The notes: generated by a model not told the origin, from the sequence alone. Positions 34,987 to 48,091 are shown, counted from the stretch's first letter. The stretch is 64,000 nucleotides of DNA from Acanthacorydalis orientalis (GCA_034766995.1 CM068317.1:9214501-9278500); one strand, 5' to 3'. Numbers and translations are program-made.

Positions 34987-36464
34987 TTTAATCAATTATA
35001 CACTGTATACAAATAAAAATATCAACATCAAATAAATCATTTTATTTATCTCTCTGTTTAATACGTCTCATATTTCTCCACCCTTGATGATATATTGTAC
35101 GATTTTATTAACAACTCGCTGAGATCGCAGACTGGGAATCATATTCTAGTAAGGAAATGACATCGACCTGACAAAGATCATTATTTCTTTAATAAAGCAC
35201 TTGTAAGGCTCAAAGATGACTATATCGGAGCGCACTGACGATGTTTAATATTAAAACTTTATATGCTCGATACGAAAAATATATAAATAAAATTATATTA
35301 TATATTGAATTTTATTATATATTGACTTTTAAAAAGTTTCAAGTGTTATTGTCTTCACAAATATGTATCAACATTTCGATAAGTCTCAGAGTTAGTATAT
35401 ATGATTTTCTAAATTTGATAGATTGCTAATGTTATTTTTTCTTTGTGACTGTTTTGATAAAATTGTTTAAAATGTTTTTTTTTGTATTGAAAACAATTTC
35501 ACGCATTGATTTTTTTCACTTTGCAAATCTTAAATACTAGATGAGTTAGGGTTCTATGAGTATAATAAAATCTCTATCAAATCATTTGTAAAAGTGAATT
35601 TAAACAGTCATTTAGACAGATTATATATATAATGCTTTAAAAAATTAAACAAATATTAATTTACCACATTTTAGGATTTAGTTTTATAGATATATGATTA
35701 TAGAGTCTTTAAAAATTATAAACAATTTAAAAAAAAACGTCTGATCGTCTATATCTCTGTTATTTTTTAGTTTGTTGTATTATTATCAATTGACATATTT
35801 AAGTAAGATGTATGAAAAGTCATTATTATGTAAACTAAACTGAAATTAACTGAATTATATTTTATTGATTGATCGAGTATTTTTTAAAAAATATTTTCAG
35901 TGAATAGTTTAATTAGAATTTTTTCTATCAATACTTTCATGTATTTTTAAATACTTATAATAAATTTGTGAATTATTAATTGTAATCTTCGAGGAAACGT
36001 TTTTATTATGTTTAATATTTTCTATAATTCACGTAATCTCTCCTAATATTACTTCGATATTATTTTTAATTCGATACAATTTCATATTTATATTAATCTA
36101 TATAATATATTCTTACAGAAATTATAAAAAAATATTAATTATTAATTATGTTGATCAAAGATACACTTATATGTTTTTTAAAAACAAAAAGCTATGTCTC
36201 TCTGTCTTGTACTCGCTATGCTAGCCGGTGCCCGTGGGGCTTCGTCCCTTGCTCACTCTTCCCTAATAAATAACAGAAATTAACAAATTATACGCAAAAT
36301 AATCTGCATAAAATAGAAGCTGTAATTTTTTTATTGAAAAACTTTATAAAAATTAACTACAAAATACAATGTTAACAAGTGTGGAACAATTTTTTAGTCT
36401 ACAGCTTCAGTGAATACAATATGTTGGATAAATGTCAGCAGATTTACATTGAAATTGTATACAG
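34985..36464. other. AT-rich non-coding with two GC-richer patches
   Basis: No gene is recognised. About 35070-35245 and 36190-36265 are more complex. The latter (CTCGCTATGCTAGCCGG, then TGCCCGTGGGGCTTCGTCCC) is a compact GC-rich stretch of a kind often seen in interspersed repeats, but no second copy is visible here. Confidence 0.4.
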
Positions 36465-37015
36465 TAGACTCTCGCTGAAGGGCCGTAATTGGTGAAGAAC
36501 TATCATTGTATAAGGCACTTATAATATGTAAACCTTCTAACTAGTGCAAAGTCAACAAAATCCTAACCGTACATTAGATAAAATTTAATTTTAAAGCTAC
36601 GTATAAGAAATGAAAATAAATTATTTTGCTTCACCTTTTGTTGTTAATAATCTATTTTTATTCGATGGTGGCTCACACCAACAATTTACCAACGCTGGTC
36701 TTTAGAGGAATAATCACCCTCTATGAAGATTTCTGGTAATGAACTACTAGAGGGGAATCAATTCTAACCCTCTTTGTGGCAGTGGACTGAGAAGAAGTTG
36801 AAGTTTTGCTGAACAATCTACCCAGAGTGGACTGCCTCTGCCTATTTCTTTTTAATTTGTAGAAATAGGCAATTACATTATTTTCAAACTGGCACATATG
36901 AACTTCAGTCTTTTCAATTTCCTAATGGAATTTTATTTTGCTTTGAATAGTTGTCAATGCACTTAACAAACTTTTTAATTCTCCACTACTCATAAGAACA
37001 CCATGCTGTAGTGCA
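36465..37015 (-). pseudogene. pogo/Tigger transposase C-terminal relic
   Basis: The 3' end is marked by CAGTAGACTCTCG at 36467, typical of Tigger/pogo ends. On the minus strand from about 36996 the frame reads MSGELKSLLSALTTIQSKIK, then EIEKTEVHMCQFENNVIAYF and QRQSTLGRLFSKTSTSSQST, followed by TATKRVRIDSPLVVHY. This matches the tail of Tigger-type transposases, and QSTLGRLF resembles the PCNA-binding motif known in pogo. Two in-frame stops are present. The DNA-binding and DDE domains are missing. Confidence 0.65.
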
Positions 37016-37399
37016 CTCATTCAAGGTCGTTATTTCTCGAGATATGATCCTCTTGTGGTGCGCAATGCGTAATTCACGAAGTCCAGTCGTTATGTGATCA
37101 GTCGTTCGTTGGGGTAATCGTTCGGCGAGGGTCTGCTTTACACCTTTTTCGTTGTACATCGTGAGAGAGCTACAAACATGTAACAGATGTCAATCAATCA
37201 GAATAGAGACAACGCGATATCCATCAACCAGTCATTGATGATCGGAAATGGTTAACATACTACTTGCTGAGTGTAGCGGGGGGGGGGGGAGTGCGTTGCA
37301 AAGAGGTAGTCTCCACAAAAAATAACAAATTTTTGTTTTCTGAAAATTTTACAATAGAATTATTTTTATAATAATAATAATATAAGCGGTTTATAGAGT
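37016..37399. other. GC-richer sequence with an 11-base G run
   Basis: About 37020-37260 has balanced composition with many CG dinucleotides and no clear coding frame. It is followed at about 37277-37288 by an uninterrupted G run, unusual in this window. It separates the Tigger relic from the LINE fragment. Confidence 0.4.
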
Positions 37400-37717
37400 C
37401 TGTCGACGCTTTCCTCTCTTCAGCTTTTTCCTCCATTCCTTTCTGTCTTGGCACAGCTGTTCGTCCAATTCTCTCTCCCTGATCGGTGCAGTTCTCGCCC
37501 TGTTGCTATCCTCTTTTCTATGAGGTGTTTGAGGCAGAAAATGTGATTCATGCACTACCTTCCAGCTCGGAAATTGCATTGTTCTTCAGCTTCTTTCCGC
37601 TGGTATTATTGTTCTATTAGGTTCTTTAAGATTCTACCATAGAACCTGCTAAATGTTGATGTCACCGTTATACCTCGATAATTATCACATTTTCTTATAT
37701 CTCCCTTCTTATGAATT

Positions 37718-37726
<9 letters not shown>
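37400..37726 (-). pseudogene. LINE reverse transcriptase fragment
   Basis: The minus strand, with two in-frame stops, reads SSIHKKGDIRKCDNYRGITV, then STFSRFYGRILKNLIEQ, EAEEQCNFRAGR and MNHIFCLKHLIEKR. These are the conserved blocks at the start of non-LTR retrotransposon reverse transcriptases (KKGD..NYRGI..., then QxxFRxGRS...). The catalytic FADD box is not present. The fragment is cut at its 5' side by a TA array (37724-37759). After GRELH the frame degrades within about 100 bp. Confidence 0.75.

Positions 37727-37759
<33 letters not shown>
37724..37759. repeat. (TA)n array
   Basis: TA run at the boundary of the LINE fragment. Confidence 0.9.
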
Positions 37760-37763
<4 letters not shown>

Positions 37764-38348
37764 TTATTGTATTAAATGAAATTAACTAAACATTGTTAAT
37801 ATAATATTATACTATATATTTGTTTATTTATATCCTCTATTATAAATGTTTCTAAAAATGTGTTGTTTCTTTCGTAAATATTATGGTTTTGTTTTTGTGT
37901 AGAAATTTATTAATTTCTACAAAAATTTAAGTCTAAATTAATGCAATAACGTTTTGCAACTTTGGTTAAATTTACTTTCACAACTTTATTTTTCTTTTTT
38001 GCTCCGTAAACCATGAATTATTTTATAATAAAAAACATTCACTAAGTGATTACTGATTATTGTTAATTATTGATTATGCGTAATTATATGACGATGCCAT
38101 TATCTTCAGTACGATAAAATTCAGAAAAACTGGTTGAAAAAATTTGAAAATTTTTTTATATCAATTTGCAGAGTATTGTTATCGAAATGCGATATCGTTT
38201 GCAAAAACGACCATCAAAAATGATTAATAATCATTCATTGAGTATTTAAAATTATATTTTTTATGAGTTTGTGGGATATGAGGAAGTTTATTTGCATAAA
38301 AGTTTAAATTTTAATTTAATAACACAATGAGTATTTATTTTTAATTCA
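37760..38348. other. AT-rich non-coding
   Basis: Nothing is recognised. Confidence 0.5.
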
Positions 38349-38717
38349 TTTTTCAGAAATGTGAAAATAAAATGTTTTTTTTTGTAAAAAAGATGGAAAA
38401 TGTACTAAAATTAAATGATACCAAAAAAAGTATGTCTTTTATGTTGATAAGTAGTGAAGCCTTCATTTGAATCATCCCTTTATAAATGAGAAAAAAATAG
38501 CTAATAAAATATATTATAATAATACTATGCATTTGTTAGTCAAAATATTTCACTATATATTTAAGTTCACTTTAAGAAATGAAAAGTTTGTATCGATGAA
38601 TTATTCCTTTCAGTACTTATCAACATAAAAAGAGACTTTTTTTGGTATTGTTTAATTTTAGTACAATTTCCATCTTTTTTTATAAACAACAAATTTTATT
38701 TTCACATTTCTGAAAAA
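38349..38717. mobile_element. inverted-repeat element with 108-bp arms
   Basis: Arms 38349-38456 and 38611-38717 are reverse complements with roughly 15 differences and a small indel. Landmarks are TTTTTCAGAAATGTGAAAAT at the left edge against its complement at the right edge, and ACCAAAAAAAGT plus TTTATGTTGATAAGTA further in. A spacer of about 154 bp separates them and shows only weak extension of the symmetry. It has no coding capacity, and no similarity to family F or the 22.6-kb hairpin was seen. A foldback or long-repeat MITE is likely; target duplications were not resolved. Confidence 0.8.
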
Positions 38718-40526
38718 TGTGAAGGCACACAAGTCGCATATACAAGTCACCAATTTATTGACTGCAATCAAATAAAATATTAATTATTTTACATCAATAT
38801 TATCTTTAATGATTATTTATAAATTAATGATTATAAAAAAATCTCATATGATGAAGAAAATGTCAATAAAATAATTATTTTCATATATTACTGGTAGAAA
38901 AGTGATGTCTAGTCGTCCTACTGATGATTAAAAACATCCCACATAAATATCCACATATAACTCTCTATCGAGAGATCTGACGTTTCGATGGATGCTACAT
39001 ATCTGGAATTTTTCAGTGTATCGCACAAGTCGTACATATCTAAGAATGCGTCCAATAAGTGAGCTACCACTAGGGCACGCTCTGTCGCAGTATAAAATTT
39101 ATGCAAATCTTTTATGTGCACGTCGGTCATCGATATACGTATACGGAGATATACGCGTGGGTGGTTGTGGTTTCGAATCTAAATTCCATGCCTGGGTTGG
39201 TTATACTACACAACGTTCTTTATGAATACGTTGTCTTGTTCGCTTTTTCAAATCTATTTATATGTGTATATTATTTATTTAATTTGTCGTTCTTTTTTTT
39301 TCGTTCATTCTTCCATTCTTCCTCTCATACACTGTATTTAACAGAATGATTTCGTATGAACTGATATTATTTTTATGTTATTTATTGCGAGACGTTTTGT
39401 ACAGTGAAGATTAATTTTAGATTATAGTTTGTAACTGATAAATGTGGGTTCAAATGTCGACACTACCCATTATTAATATACACAGGCTTATAAAAGGCAG
39501 TAAGGCGTGAAGAATCATCAGCTATATATTATTTAAGTCTCATATTTAATAGGTTCATTTATACATATATCATATATATCATACATAAATAGTCGTACAT
39601 ATATATATGGTTATAAAGTTTGTGTTTATTTTATAAAAGCCAGCAAAATGAGATACAAAATTTATATCACAACAATAGTGTTTTTGGTAGAGATTATTAA
39701 AAAAATATATTTCTACATTACTGAGTAGGTCATTAAAACTTTTCTCTGGGAAAAATTACAATTGGAATAATTATTAATTATTATTTTGGACATTCACATA
39801 TATTAAATATTTGTTTGTCATATACGTGAGTAATAGTTATCAAGTATAATTACTTAAAAGTAATACCTTTATTGTATTGTTTGCCTGTGCACTTGTTCAT
39901 GGTCATATGCAAATCTTAGTTGATCTTGAACTCTGAATTCAAAATATATTTGAACATAATAAAATTTCAAATCGGTCCTAGAAGTAAAAACCCGCATTAA
40001 GTCTACAAGGTATCTATAAAATATAGTAAAAATATGTATAATATGATTAGAGAAATATTTAAAATATAAAATAATTCAAATATATCTTAATGCGAAACAT
40101 CTCTGAATGTAAATTACAAAAATCAATCATAAAGAGATTCTATTTTTAATTCTAAATTTTAAAATATAGTAATTCTAATTTTCTTCGGCCTTTTAAATTA
40201 TTAGATTAACTATTTGGAGTTTAAAGATGCGTTGATTAATTTCTAGATGTGTCATTTTCAAGTAGATTTTAAAAGTTGAGACTCTAAAATAGCATACGTG
40301 ACATTCAAATGATTTAAAGGGACGAAAGTCATCAGGATAAAGTATCATTGGAATCACAGATATAAAACATGCAATTATAATTTGAAGTTGTAGCGAATTA
40401 ACAATAAACCCATGTGTTGAGGGTTTAATGTAAGTACATACTCATTATTTATTTCAACATAGCCGTCATGTCTGTTGAGACATTTATCAACAATAAATTA
40501 AAAATAAAAGTTCTGAATCTAAAAAT
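38718..40526. other. AT-rich non-coding with a GC-richer patch
   Basis: No gene is recognised. About 38985-39240 is more complex and contains GTGGTTTCGAATCTAAA, a B-box-like string, without a convincing cloverleaf. The plus-strand frames there (38992-39225, 39101-39349) have no motifs. Confidence 0.4.
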
Positions 40527-40926
40527 ATAAGATTTGTAGAAAAACAATTTCGGGTTATGATTTTCAAATTCATATACATTTTTTAATTAAGTGGTTTTAA
40601 AGCTCTCGTCCATAGCACAACATTTCTGGATCCTTAACAGTACTCATCCCAAAAGCGTTATTTAGTTTACGAGCAGTTTCTGTTGATTTACCACCCGTTT
40701 TAAACTCATACAAAAATACTCTTATTTGCTTCTTTTCGTTCTTTAATTCAGTAACTCATTTGAAGCAAAATTAATAATAAAATCAAAGACGATGTTAGCA
40801 AAATACAGACCGAAAATTGCACTTTAAAATGATATTAACATGAGTACGATGAATTGACACTTTTACTGAAAAAATTAAGGTTAGAATTCAGAAACCAAAA
40901 ATCGTAATTACTTCCCTAGAACTTAA
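40527..40926 (-). mobile_element. mariner MITE family M1, copy 5 (about 400 bp, internally deleted)
   Basis: Left end TAAGATTTGTAGAAAAACAA and right end ...CTAGAACTTAATA, both degraded. Interior blocks GATTTTCAAATTCATATACA, ACCCGTTTTAAACTCATACA and the 3' ATGATATTAACATGAGTACG match other copies. About 170 bp seen in full copies, including the second helix-turn-helix region, is missing. Confidence 0.75.
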
Positions 40927-42905
40927 TATCTGATATTTATTTTATCTCAAATGATTCCTTCAATGACAAGAAATATATTTTCAAATTGAGGTTCTGTATA
41001 TTTTGAAATTTTTAAATGAGTAATGAAAATTTATTTTTGTATTAAATAGAAAAAATGGTATTAAGTAAAATGTATATTATTAAATATTAAAAATTAATTA
41101 AAAACTACAAATTATTTCTTATTTAAAAATTGCTATTTTGCACTCAGAGTTAATTTTTATATCTTGTTAAATATTAGAAAAATAAAAGTTATTTTTCATA
41201 TAATTACATAAAAAAAAGAATATAAATCATTTATTATATATACATATATATATTTCGTTTAGATTTTTTAAGACGTAATTATTACAAACGAATTTTTTTT
41301 ATTGAAATCATTTCATTTATTTTTCCAACATATAAATTTTTAAGTACATCCTGCCAATTAAAAATGTATCTAATTTTCTTTATTAATTATTTAATAATTT
41401 CCTTAATTAAATAAATAATGAATTATATCTAAGTGGGATGAAAATATTAAACACATTTCCATTTGTTATCTTTAAATATTTTGATGATTTTTAAGAAATT
41501 TATGTCATTTTTTATTACACAATGAGAAATATGTTTCGGTGATACTTTCTTTTACTTGTTTATTTATTTTCTTTCTGAGTTCTATATTCAGTACGAAATA
41601 CACACCAAATTTACAATATTAAGAAAAAAATATATGTAAAGTACGTCATTACTAAGCATACCTCCGTGCCTACAATAAAACAAAAACCAATAAAAATAAA
41701 AACGGCACTAAATACATTTCGTTCCATCTACGAACGATATAAGGACTATTAATAACAAGCTCTAAGAATTTAATAATACGTAAAACGACTGTGTGCGATG
41801 GAGATATGTCCGGCACTGAGATGTGAAAATTAAGTGACAATAAATCTAAAATACGAAGTAAATTGAAATATTTGACGACTATAAAATATCATATGACCTG
41901 CATAGATTACATCGACGAGTCTTTGTTCAAACGAATTACGGTATCTTCACCGAGAATGTATTTGAATTTAAAAGCGTTCAGTAAACATCTAGGCTAGTGA
42001 TGTTCGTTTGTACACTTTTAGGTTTTAAAAAATATTTTCTATTCATTTATAATTAATTATAAGATATTATTATAGAAATATTAATTGAGATTTTTAAAAT
42101 AACTTCTTCTCTTATTGAATAATACATTTTGTTCAGGAATGGGAAACAATATTTTTTTTAAGACTGAAATACCAAAAGTTATTCTTCATTGATACTGTTT
42201 TATAATTACCGAAACAGGTGACAATTAACTGAAGTAATATATTAATAATAGGAAGAATTGATAGATCAGACGAATTCTTTTAGTTTTTATTCGATACGCA
42301 TCACAATGTCCAATTGATTAGCCAAAGGTATACATTTTTTTTAAAATTAATTGCTTAGTCGATCCAATTACTGACAATACTTGTCTGAAGTTGTTGTATT
42401 ATTGATAAATAGCAGCTCATAAAAGATTACATTCTTACAATCCCATTAAAAACGAACAATCTTTTCAAGAAAAGATGGAAAAATTTATTATCGTTCTAGC
42501 GAGATTTTATTAAAAAATATTCAACTACATTTTATGATAATGCCATTATAATGACTTCGTATCAATTTTTAATTTCTAATAGTTGATTGATTCAATAATA
42601 GATCAATACTCAAATTTACAAAGAGTTGAATGCTGAGACCTGTTTCATTTATTTGTTTTAGTTAGTAAATTCACTACCTAAACCTCAATCTTTGAAATAT
42701 ATCTCAGAATTTTAATAGGAAACACCATTGAACTATTAATGTTTAAATCGTTTGAAATATTCTCAGTTGATATTCGTATGTTGTCGACAATAATTTTAAA
42801 TAAGATCATCATCAAGTTTATTATGGTAGTAAGATCTTGGTATATCTGTCAAATCAAAAGATCCTTTTTTTATTTTGAAAACCCCTAATTTTACTTCTGT
42901 TAATA
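40927..42905. other. AT-rich non-coding with a moderately GC patch
   Basis: No gene is recognised. About 41640-42010 is more complex (CATACCTCCGTGCC, then ATGTCCGGCACTGAGATG) but lacks a usable frame. Confidence 0.45.
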
Positions 42906-43466
42906 TTAGATTGGTAGGAAAATAATTTCGGTTCTTTTCTGAAATCTAACCTTATTTTTTTTCAATGAAGTTTTCATTTCATTGTCTTCATGTTAATATC
43001 ACTTTAAAGTGCATTTTCGGTCTATATTTTGGTAATATCGACTTTGGTTTTATTAGTAATTATGCTTCAAATTGGGGTATTGAATTAAAAATGAAAAAGG
43101 AGCAAATGAGAGGAATGTTTTTGTATGAGTTCAAAACGAGTGGTAAAGCAGCAGAAACTACTCGTAAACTAAACCATACTTTTGGTGTGAGTGCTGATAA
43201 GGAACTTAGGTGGTTCCAAAATTTTGTGCTGGTAACGAGAGCCTTGATGATAGAGAATACTGTGGGCGACCTTCTTGAAGTCATAACAAACAACTGAAGG
43301 CGTTAGTTGAATCAGAACCACGACAACAATTCGAGAGCTTGCAAAAAGTTAGGTGTTAGTCATTCAAAAGTTCTGGAAAACTTAAAACAGCTCAGAAAAT
43401 CAAGAAAGAGGAAAATGTATATGAATTTGAAGGTTATAAACCGAAATTATTTTCTTACCAACCTGA
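42906..43466 (+). mobile_element. mariner MITE family M1, copy 6 (561 bp) with longest retained frame
   Basis: Left repeat TTAGATTGGTAGGAAAATAA and right end ACCTGA, with TA on both sides (42904-42905, 43467-43468). The plus-strand frame 42965-43297 is open for 110 codons and includes the mariner N-terminus MKKEQMRGMFLYEFKTSGKA, AETTRKLNHTFGV and RWFQNF. After a stop, LGVSHSKVLENLKQLRKSRK (the second helix-turn-helix) lies in the ORF at 43307-43504. The catalytic domain is absent, as in the rest of the family. It is the least damaged copy of the DNA-binding part. Confidence 0.9.
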
Positions 43467-43621
43467 TATATCTTCTTTACATACTTTATAAATCGTTTTT
43501 ATGATTGATGAATGTTCAATTTAATAAAATATTCGATTCTTTATAAAACTCTAAGAATATATTACTGAAAATGCAAATTCAGTATACATTTTCAATAATT
43601 ACTAATAAAAAAATACATATA
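43467..43621. other. short AT-rich spacer
   Basis: Nothing is recognised. Confidence 0.5.
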
Positions 43622-44004
43622 TAGTATAACCCTGAATATAAGACAACCTCGATTATAAGACAAGTCTCAGAAATCTCCCCCTCCCCACCTTTTTTCCATA
43701 GAAATCTAGAAAAAAGTATTTTCTAGAGGTAGTAAAAAGTATTTTTTACTATCTTGATTATAAGATGACAGACAGTTATTTTTCCAAAGAAAACGATATA
43801 AAAATGTTGATTTACGTTTTAATAGAAAGTAATATTTACAAAAATTATTCAACTACATATTTAAAACTTGACAATCTGTTGATTAAAACACTTACAACGG
43901 CATGCCAGTCTGAACTTCTGAAGATTCGAATGTAAGACGACCTTTGTTTTCTTAATGAAAATCTATTGAAAAGGAATAGTCTTATATTCGTGCTAATACG
44001 GTAA
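43622..44004. mobile_element. MITE with GAATATAAGAC terminal repeats (about 383 bp)
   Basis: The left end TAGTATAACCCTGAATATAA followed by GACAACC, and the right end read inward TACCGTATTAGCACGAATAT followed by AAGAC, form an imperfect inverted repeat of about 26 bp. The motif ATTATAAGA/GAATGTAAGACG recurs inside at about 43652, 43757 and 43928. No coding capacity; superfamily not assigned. Confidence 0.6.
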
Positions 44005-44456
44005 TATACACCATTTTTTTACAATTAGAGAATAACGATCAACATAATCGATTTAGTTACATGTCTAATACTTTTGAAATTATAATAATATTGCTACAGT
44101 TTTAATAACTATGATGCATATTTTTTAAATACAATAGGAATCTTGTAATTATTCAATAATATGTTTAATAATAACATTGTTTATTTATTGATTATGTGGT
44201 CTATTTATTTAAAGTAATGAAATGATTTTATGTTTGCAACACATTTTTTTATGAAATATAAATAAAACAAACTAATTATACTTCGAGAACATAAATACAT
44301 TAAATACTTTTTATTTTAAAAAATCGTCTGGAATGCTATGACATAAATATTCAATTAACTGAAAAATTTTTTTTAAAAAAATACTGTTATATTATCTAAC
44401 TGAATTAATCACAACATTTCTTGTGAACAAAAGCAGATTCTTCTATAAAAAAGAAA

Positions 44457-44643
44457 CCTTCAATAAGCATCTTCGACGACATTATAAGAATAAATCCTTT
44501 CATATTGTATCGAGCGTGGGATCAGCATCGAACTCAAGATATTCCGATCTAATACTTTATAGATCAGTGCCCATAATTCAATACGGTTGACATTTTCTTT
44601 CCAATTTCGAGAGTTCTTATCCTTCTTCGACCTATTCACTAAC
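44457..44643 (-). CDS. candidate terminal exon, unknown product
   Basis: On the minus strand TTTTTTTGTTATTGTCGTTTAG (44666-44645) is a convincing polypyrimidine tract and acceptor. The frame that follows stays open for about 61 codons to a stop at 44462-44460. It reads LVNRSKKDKNSRNWKENVNR near its start and ends SYNVVEDAY. Composition is protein-like: basic, then IELWALIYKVLDR, then a Tyr-rich tail. The protein is not recognised. No in-frame ATG precedes it, which fits a last exon. The same AGGTTAGT could also be read as a donor, so the interpretation is uncertain. Confidence 0.3.
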
Positions 44644-44974
44644 CTAAACGACAATAACAAAAAAATCAATGGTATTATTTCTGTGAGGGTGGTCACAGTT
44701 CAAAAAGGAAACTTGTTTTTGAAACGAAATTATGATAAAGGGCCGATAACGTATAGATTATTATAAAAAAATCTATATATATATATATTGCGCGTAGGAT
44801 TGAAAAGAATAGATATTTTTTCTGGTACCTGAAAAAAATGTCACAGCTTAGAGTCTACGTCTTCCAGGTGTTTTCTTATGAGGGTTGATTTATAAATGCA
44901 GTAATTGGTGACGACGTATTTAAAAGACGTCAATACAAAACTTATTATTTATTATTTCTTATCTCTTTTTAATG

Positions 44975-44975
44975 A

Positions 44976-45011
<36 letters not shown>
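44975..45011. repeat. (TA)n array
   Basis: TA run with GTACATATATGC at its end. Confidence 0.9.
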
Positions 45012-45015
<4 letters not shown>

Positions 45016-45127
45016 TATATGCATATGTATAAAATGAATAAATGAATTTCGTTTTATATTCTTTAAATGACGAAATCGAATTAAAATATATTAGAAACTG
45101 TTTGAGAAAAAATAGACATTTTAATTC

Positions 45128-45366
<239 letters not shown>

Positions 45367-45623
45367 ATCTTACAAATCTATCAGTATACTTAAATCAGTA
45401 GCTTCTCTAAACAGGTGTACTAAAATATTTTTTTAATCTTATTACACATTATTGATGGTTGAGATTGATAAAATTGTTTAGTATTTCAAATCGATATTTT
45501 CTCACGTTTTTGTTTTATACTGAGAAAGAATTTTATTCTAAAAAGATTTCATACATTGTTTTATTTTATTTTTTTGGTACGATTTTTAAGTATTAATCTA
45601 GATTTGAATTTTTTAAATTACTA

Positions 45624-46667
45624 TTTCACCCTTTGAAGCCAGGTGTGCATCTAGGAATTCATTGATGTTTTTTCCAAAGAAACTATGGTCTCAGAGCACT
45701 ATCTTTTGAATGATATATTTAAAGATCACTAATATAATTTTAACAAGACTAAATTTATAAGTTTTTCTTTCATTGAAAAAAATTACTGTCGTTTAAATAT
45801 CAGAAAAATCGTGTTTTTTATTTAAAAACCTATAAAAATTGTGAACTTGCGAATTGGGTCGAATAATATTTTTTTCTAAAAGTTTATTGCTGGAAGAAAG
45901 CGTATAAAAAAATCGTCACTCTATGTTCTTCACGTGTATCACAAAAACATTTAAAATTCTGTGTGAAATGATATTTTTTGATTCATTGGTTAGTTAGTTT
46001 TTCCTATCAGAAAAATGACAACGAAAGCAATCAAACGGTACAAAAAACTTTTCTTCCATATTTTCGATCTTACAATCTACAACTCATACGTTATTTACTG
46101 CCGTGCGAATCGTAAAAGAATGAGTTGGTCTGACTGCAAACTTATATCGGCTTCACTTATTGTTCCAAAAGTTGCTCCAAATGCATCTTCTTTGATAAGT
46201 CCAAATCCACACAAATCGACGCTTAATTTTCCGAAGAGAATACTGTCAGATCATGGTCAACGAGCACAGTGAGTAGTTAGTGAAGCAAATGGAAGAGACC
46301 GACGTCCAGGTACAAAATGTGACCGATGTAAAACTGTTTTATACACCGTTGATTGTTTCAAAAATTTTCACACTCAACAGTAACGCTTTTTCTGCAAATT
46401 TTCAATTTTATTCAATTTTTCCACTTCCTGTTATATATTTCCAATCAAGAAATTTATATTTCCCCGAATATTATCAACTATTTTCCACGATATATTAAAT
46501 AGATGTGAAATTTCTAATGTTTAATCTAAATTATCATATTTTTTCTTGCAACCAACAAATTTGAAATTTTTATTTTGTTTACAATAAAAGAATGTCCAAT
46601 TAATCAAAAAATATGTGTAAAAAAAATCTAGAACCATTTTTCTTTCCCTGATCCAAAGTGTTATTAA
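45624..46667 (+). mobile_element. piggyBac-derived non-autonomous element, copy 2
   Basis: Right end TTAA (46664-46667), read inward as TAACACTTTGGATCAGGG; left end CCCTTTGAAGCCAGG with its TTAA degraded to TTCA. The plus-strand frame 46015-46272 encodes MTTKAIKRYKKLFFHIFDLT, then IYNSYVIYCRANRKRMSW and NFPKRILSDHGQRAQ, where a stop replaces the Cys that starts the zinc-binding tail. The tail continues in frame after the stop as VSEANGRDRRPGTKCDRCKT (about 46273-46335). This is the C-terminal part of a piggyBac transposase; the catalytic core is missing. It shares the 3' portion with copy 1 at 23580-24377 but has extra sequence upstream. Confidence 0.8.
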
Positions 46668-47241
46668 CAAAAATAAAATTTATTTTGAAGACCGTAAAAT
46701 GAAAGATTCTAATAAAAACCATTTTTTTGTAATAATTTAAGAATATTTCAATTTTTGATACATGTTTCTTGTAAAAAGTATATTGTTTTATTAAGATTTT
46801 TTGTTCATTTTTACAAAATGCATTTTAATGTGAAATATTCTGTCATTTTTGTCATACACATTGAATTTTCTCAACGTCCCTGTTCTAAATACTTCTGTGT
46901 TTTGAATCCTGATTAAGTATAAATCAATAAATATAAAAACTAAACTCCAAAGAGTAATTTTATAAAAGAATTATAAAATGATTTTCAGTTAAAAAATATC
47001 TGTAAACTGTTAGTATGAAATAAATAATATTCAACCTACAAAAATCATATCTGAATAAATACTCTTTTTAATTACAGAATTTAAGAGCAAAAATATATCC
47101 ACCTATATTTCATTATTCAATAGATTTTTAAATTATGCATATTTTTCTTTTTATATATATAAAAAAATTAGATTCGTAATGAAACCATGATTTTAATATC
47201 ACAAAGGTAGCAAAACTCGACTATGGGATATTAATTTTTAC
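46668..47241. other. AT-rich non-coding
   Basis: Nothing is recognised. Confidence 0.5.
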
Positions 47242-47389
47242 CTGACGTCCGGTTCACTGATGCAGTGAGTAGCGCAATAGCATTGCGAGCGCGTGGCACC
47301 CCGCTGATAGTCGACTGTGATACCTATTGTCCACTTGGAAACATAATATCGTATTGTTGATACGTGTGGGTAATGTACCTGGACTCTGT
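47242..47389 (-). CDS. candidate internal exon, unknown product
   Basis: Minus-strand segment of near 50 percent GC in AT-rich DNA. A possible acceptor (CAATATGTAG) precedes 47389, and the 3' edge GACGTCAG is followed by GTAAAAATT, a fair donor. One frame is open throughout and reads RVQVHYPHVSTIRYYVSKW, then TIGITVDYQRGATRSQCY and THCISEPDV. The other two frames contain stops. The protein is not recognised. A plausible host exon, but no partner exon was found. Confidence 0.3.
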
Positions 47390-47526
47390 CTACATATTGT
47401 CGTTCATATTCGGTTCCATATAACACACAAACACACACATTCACACCATGAATCTAACAATAACGCTTCTGATCTGTTCACTTACACTACAATATATGTT
47501 TTTTTTGATATATATCTATCTATCTA

Positions 47527-47544
47527 TATATATATATATATATT

Positions 47545-47577
<33 letters not shown>
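47527..47577. repeat. (TA)n array, left of the nested MITE
   Basis: TA run with one AAA interruption. Confidence 0.9.
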
Positions 47578-48089
<512 letters not shown>

Positions 48090-48091
48090 TA

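Noticed and set aside
37277..37288. G run as a quadruplex-type regulatory element
   Set aside because: A single homopolymer run without the spaced G tracts of a clear quadruplex motif; it may also be a sequencing-prone site.
39140..39240. B-box-like GTGGTTTCGAATCTAAA suggesting a tRNA gene
   Set aside because: No A box at suitable spacing and no cloverleaf could be drawn.
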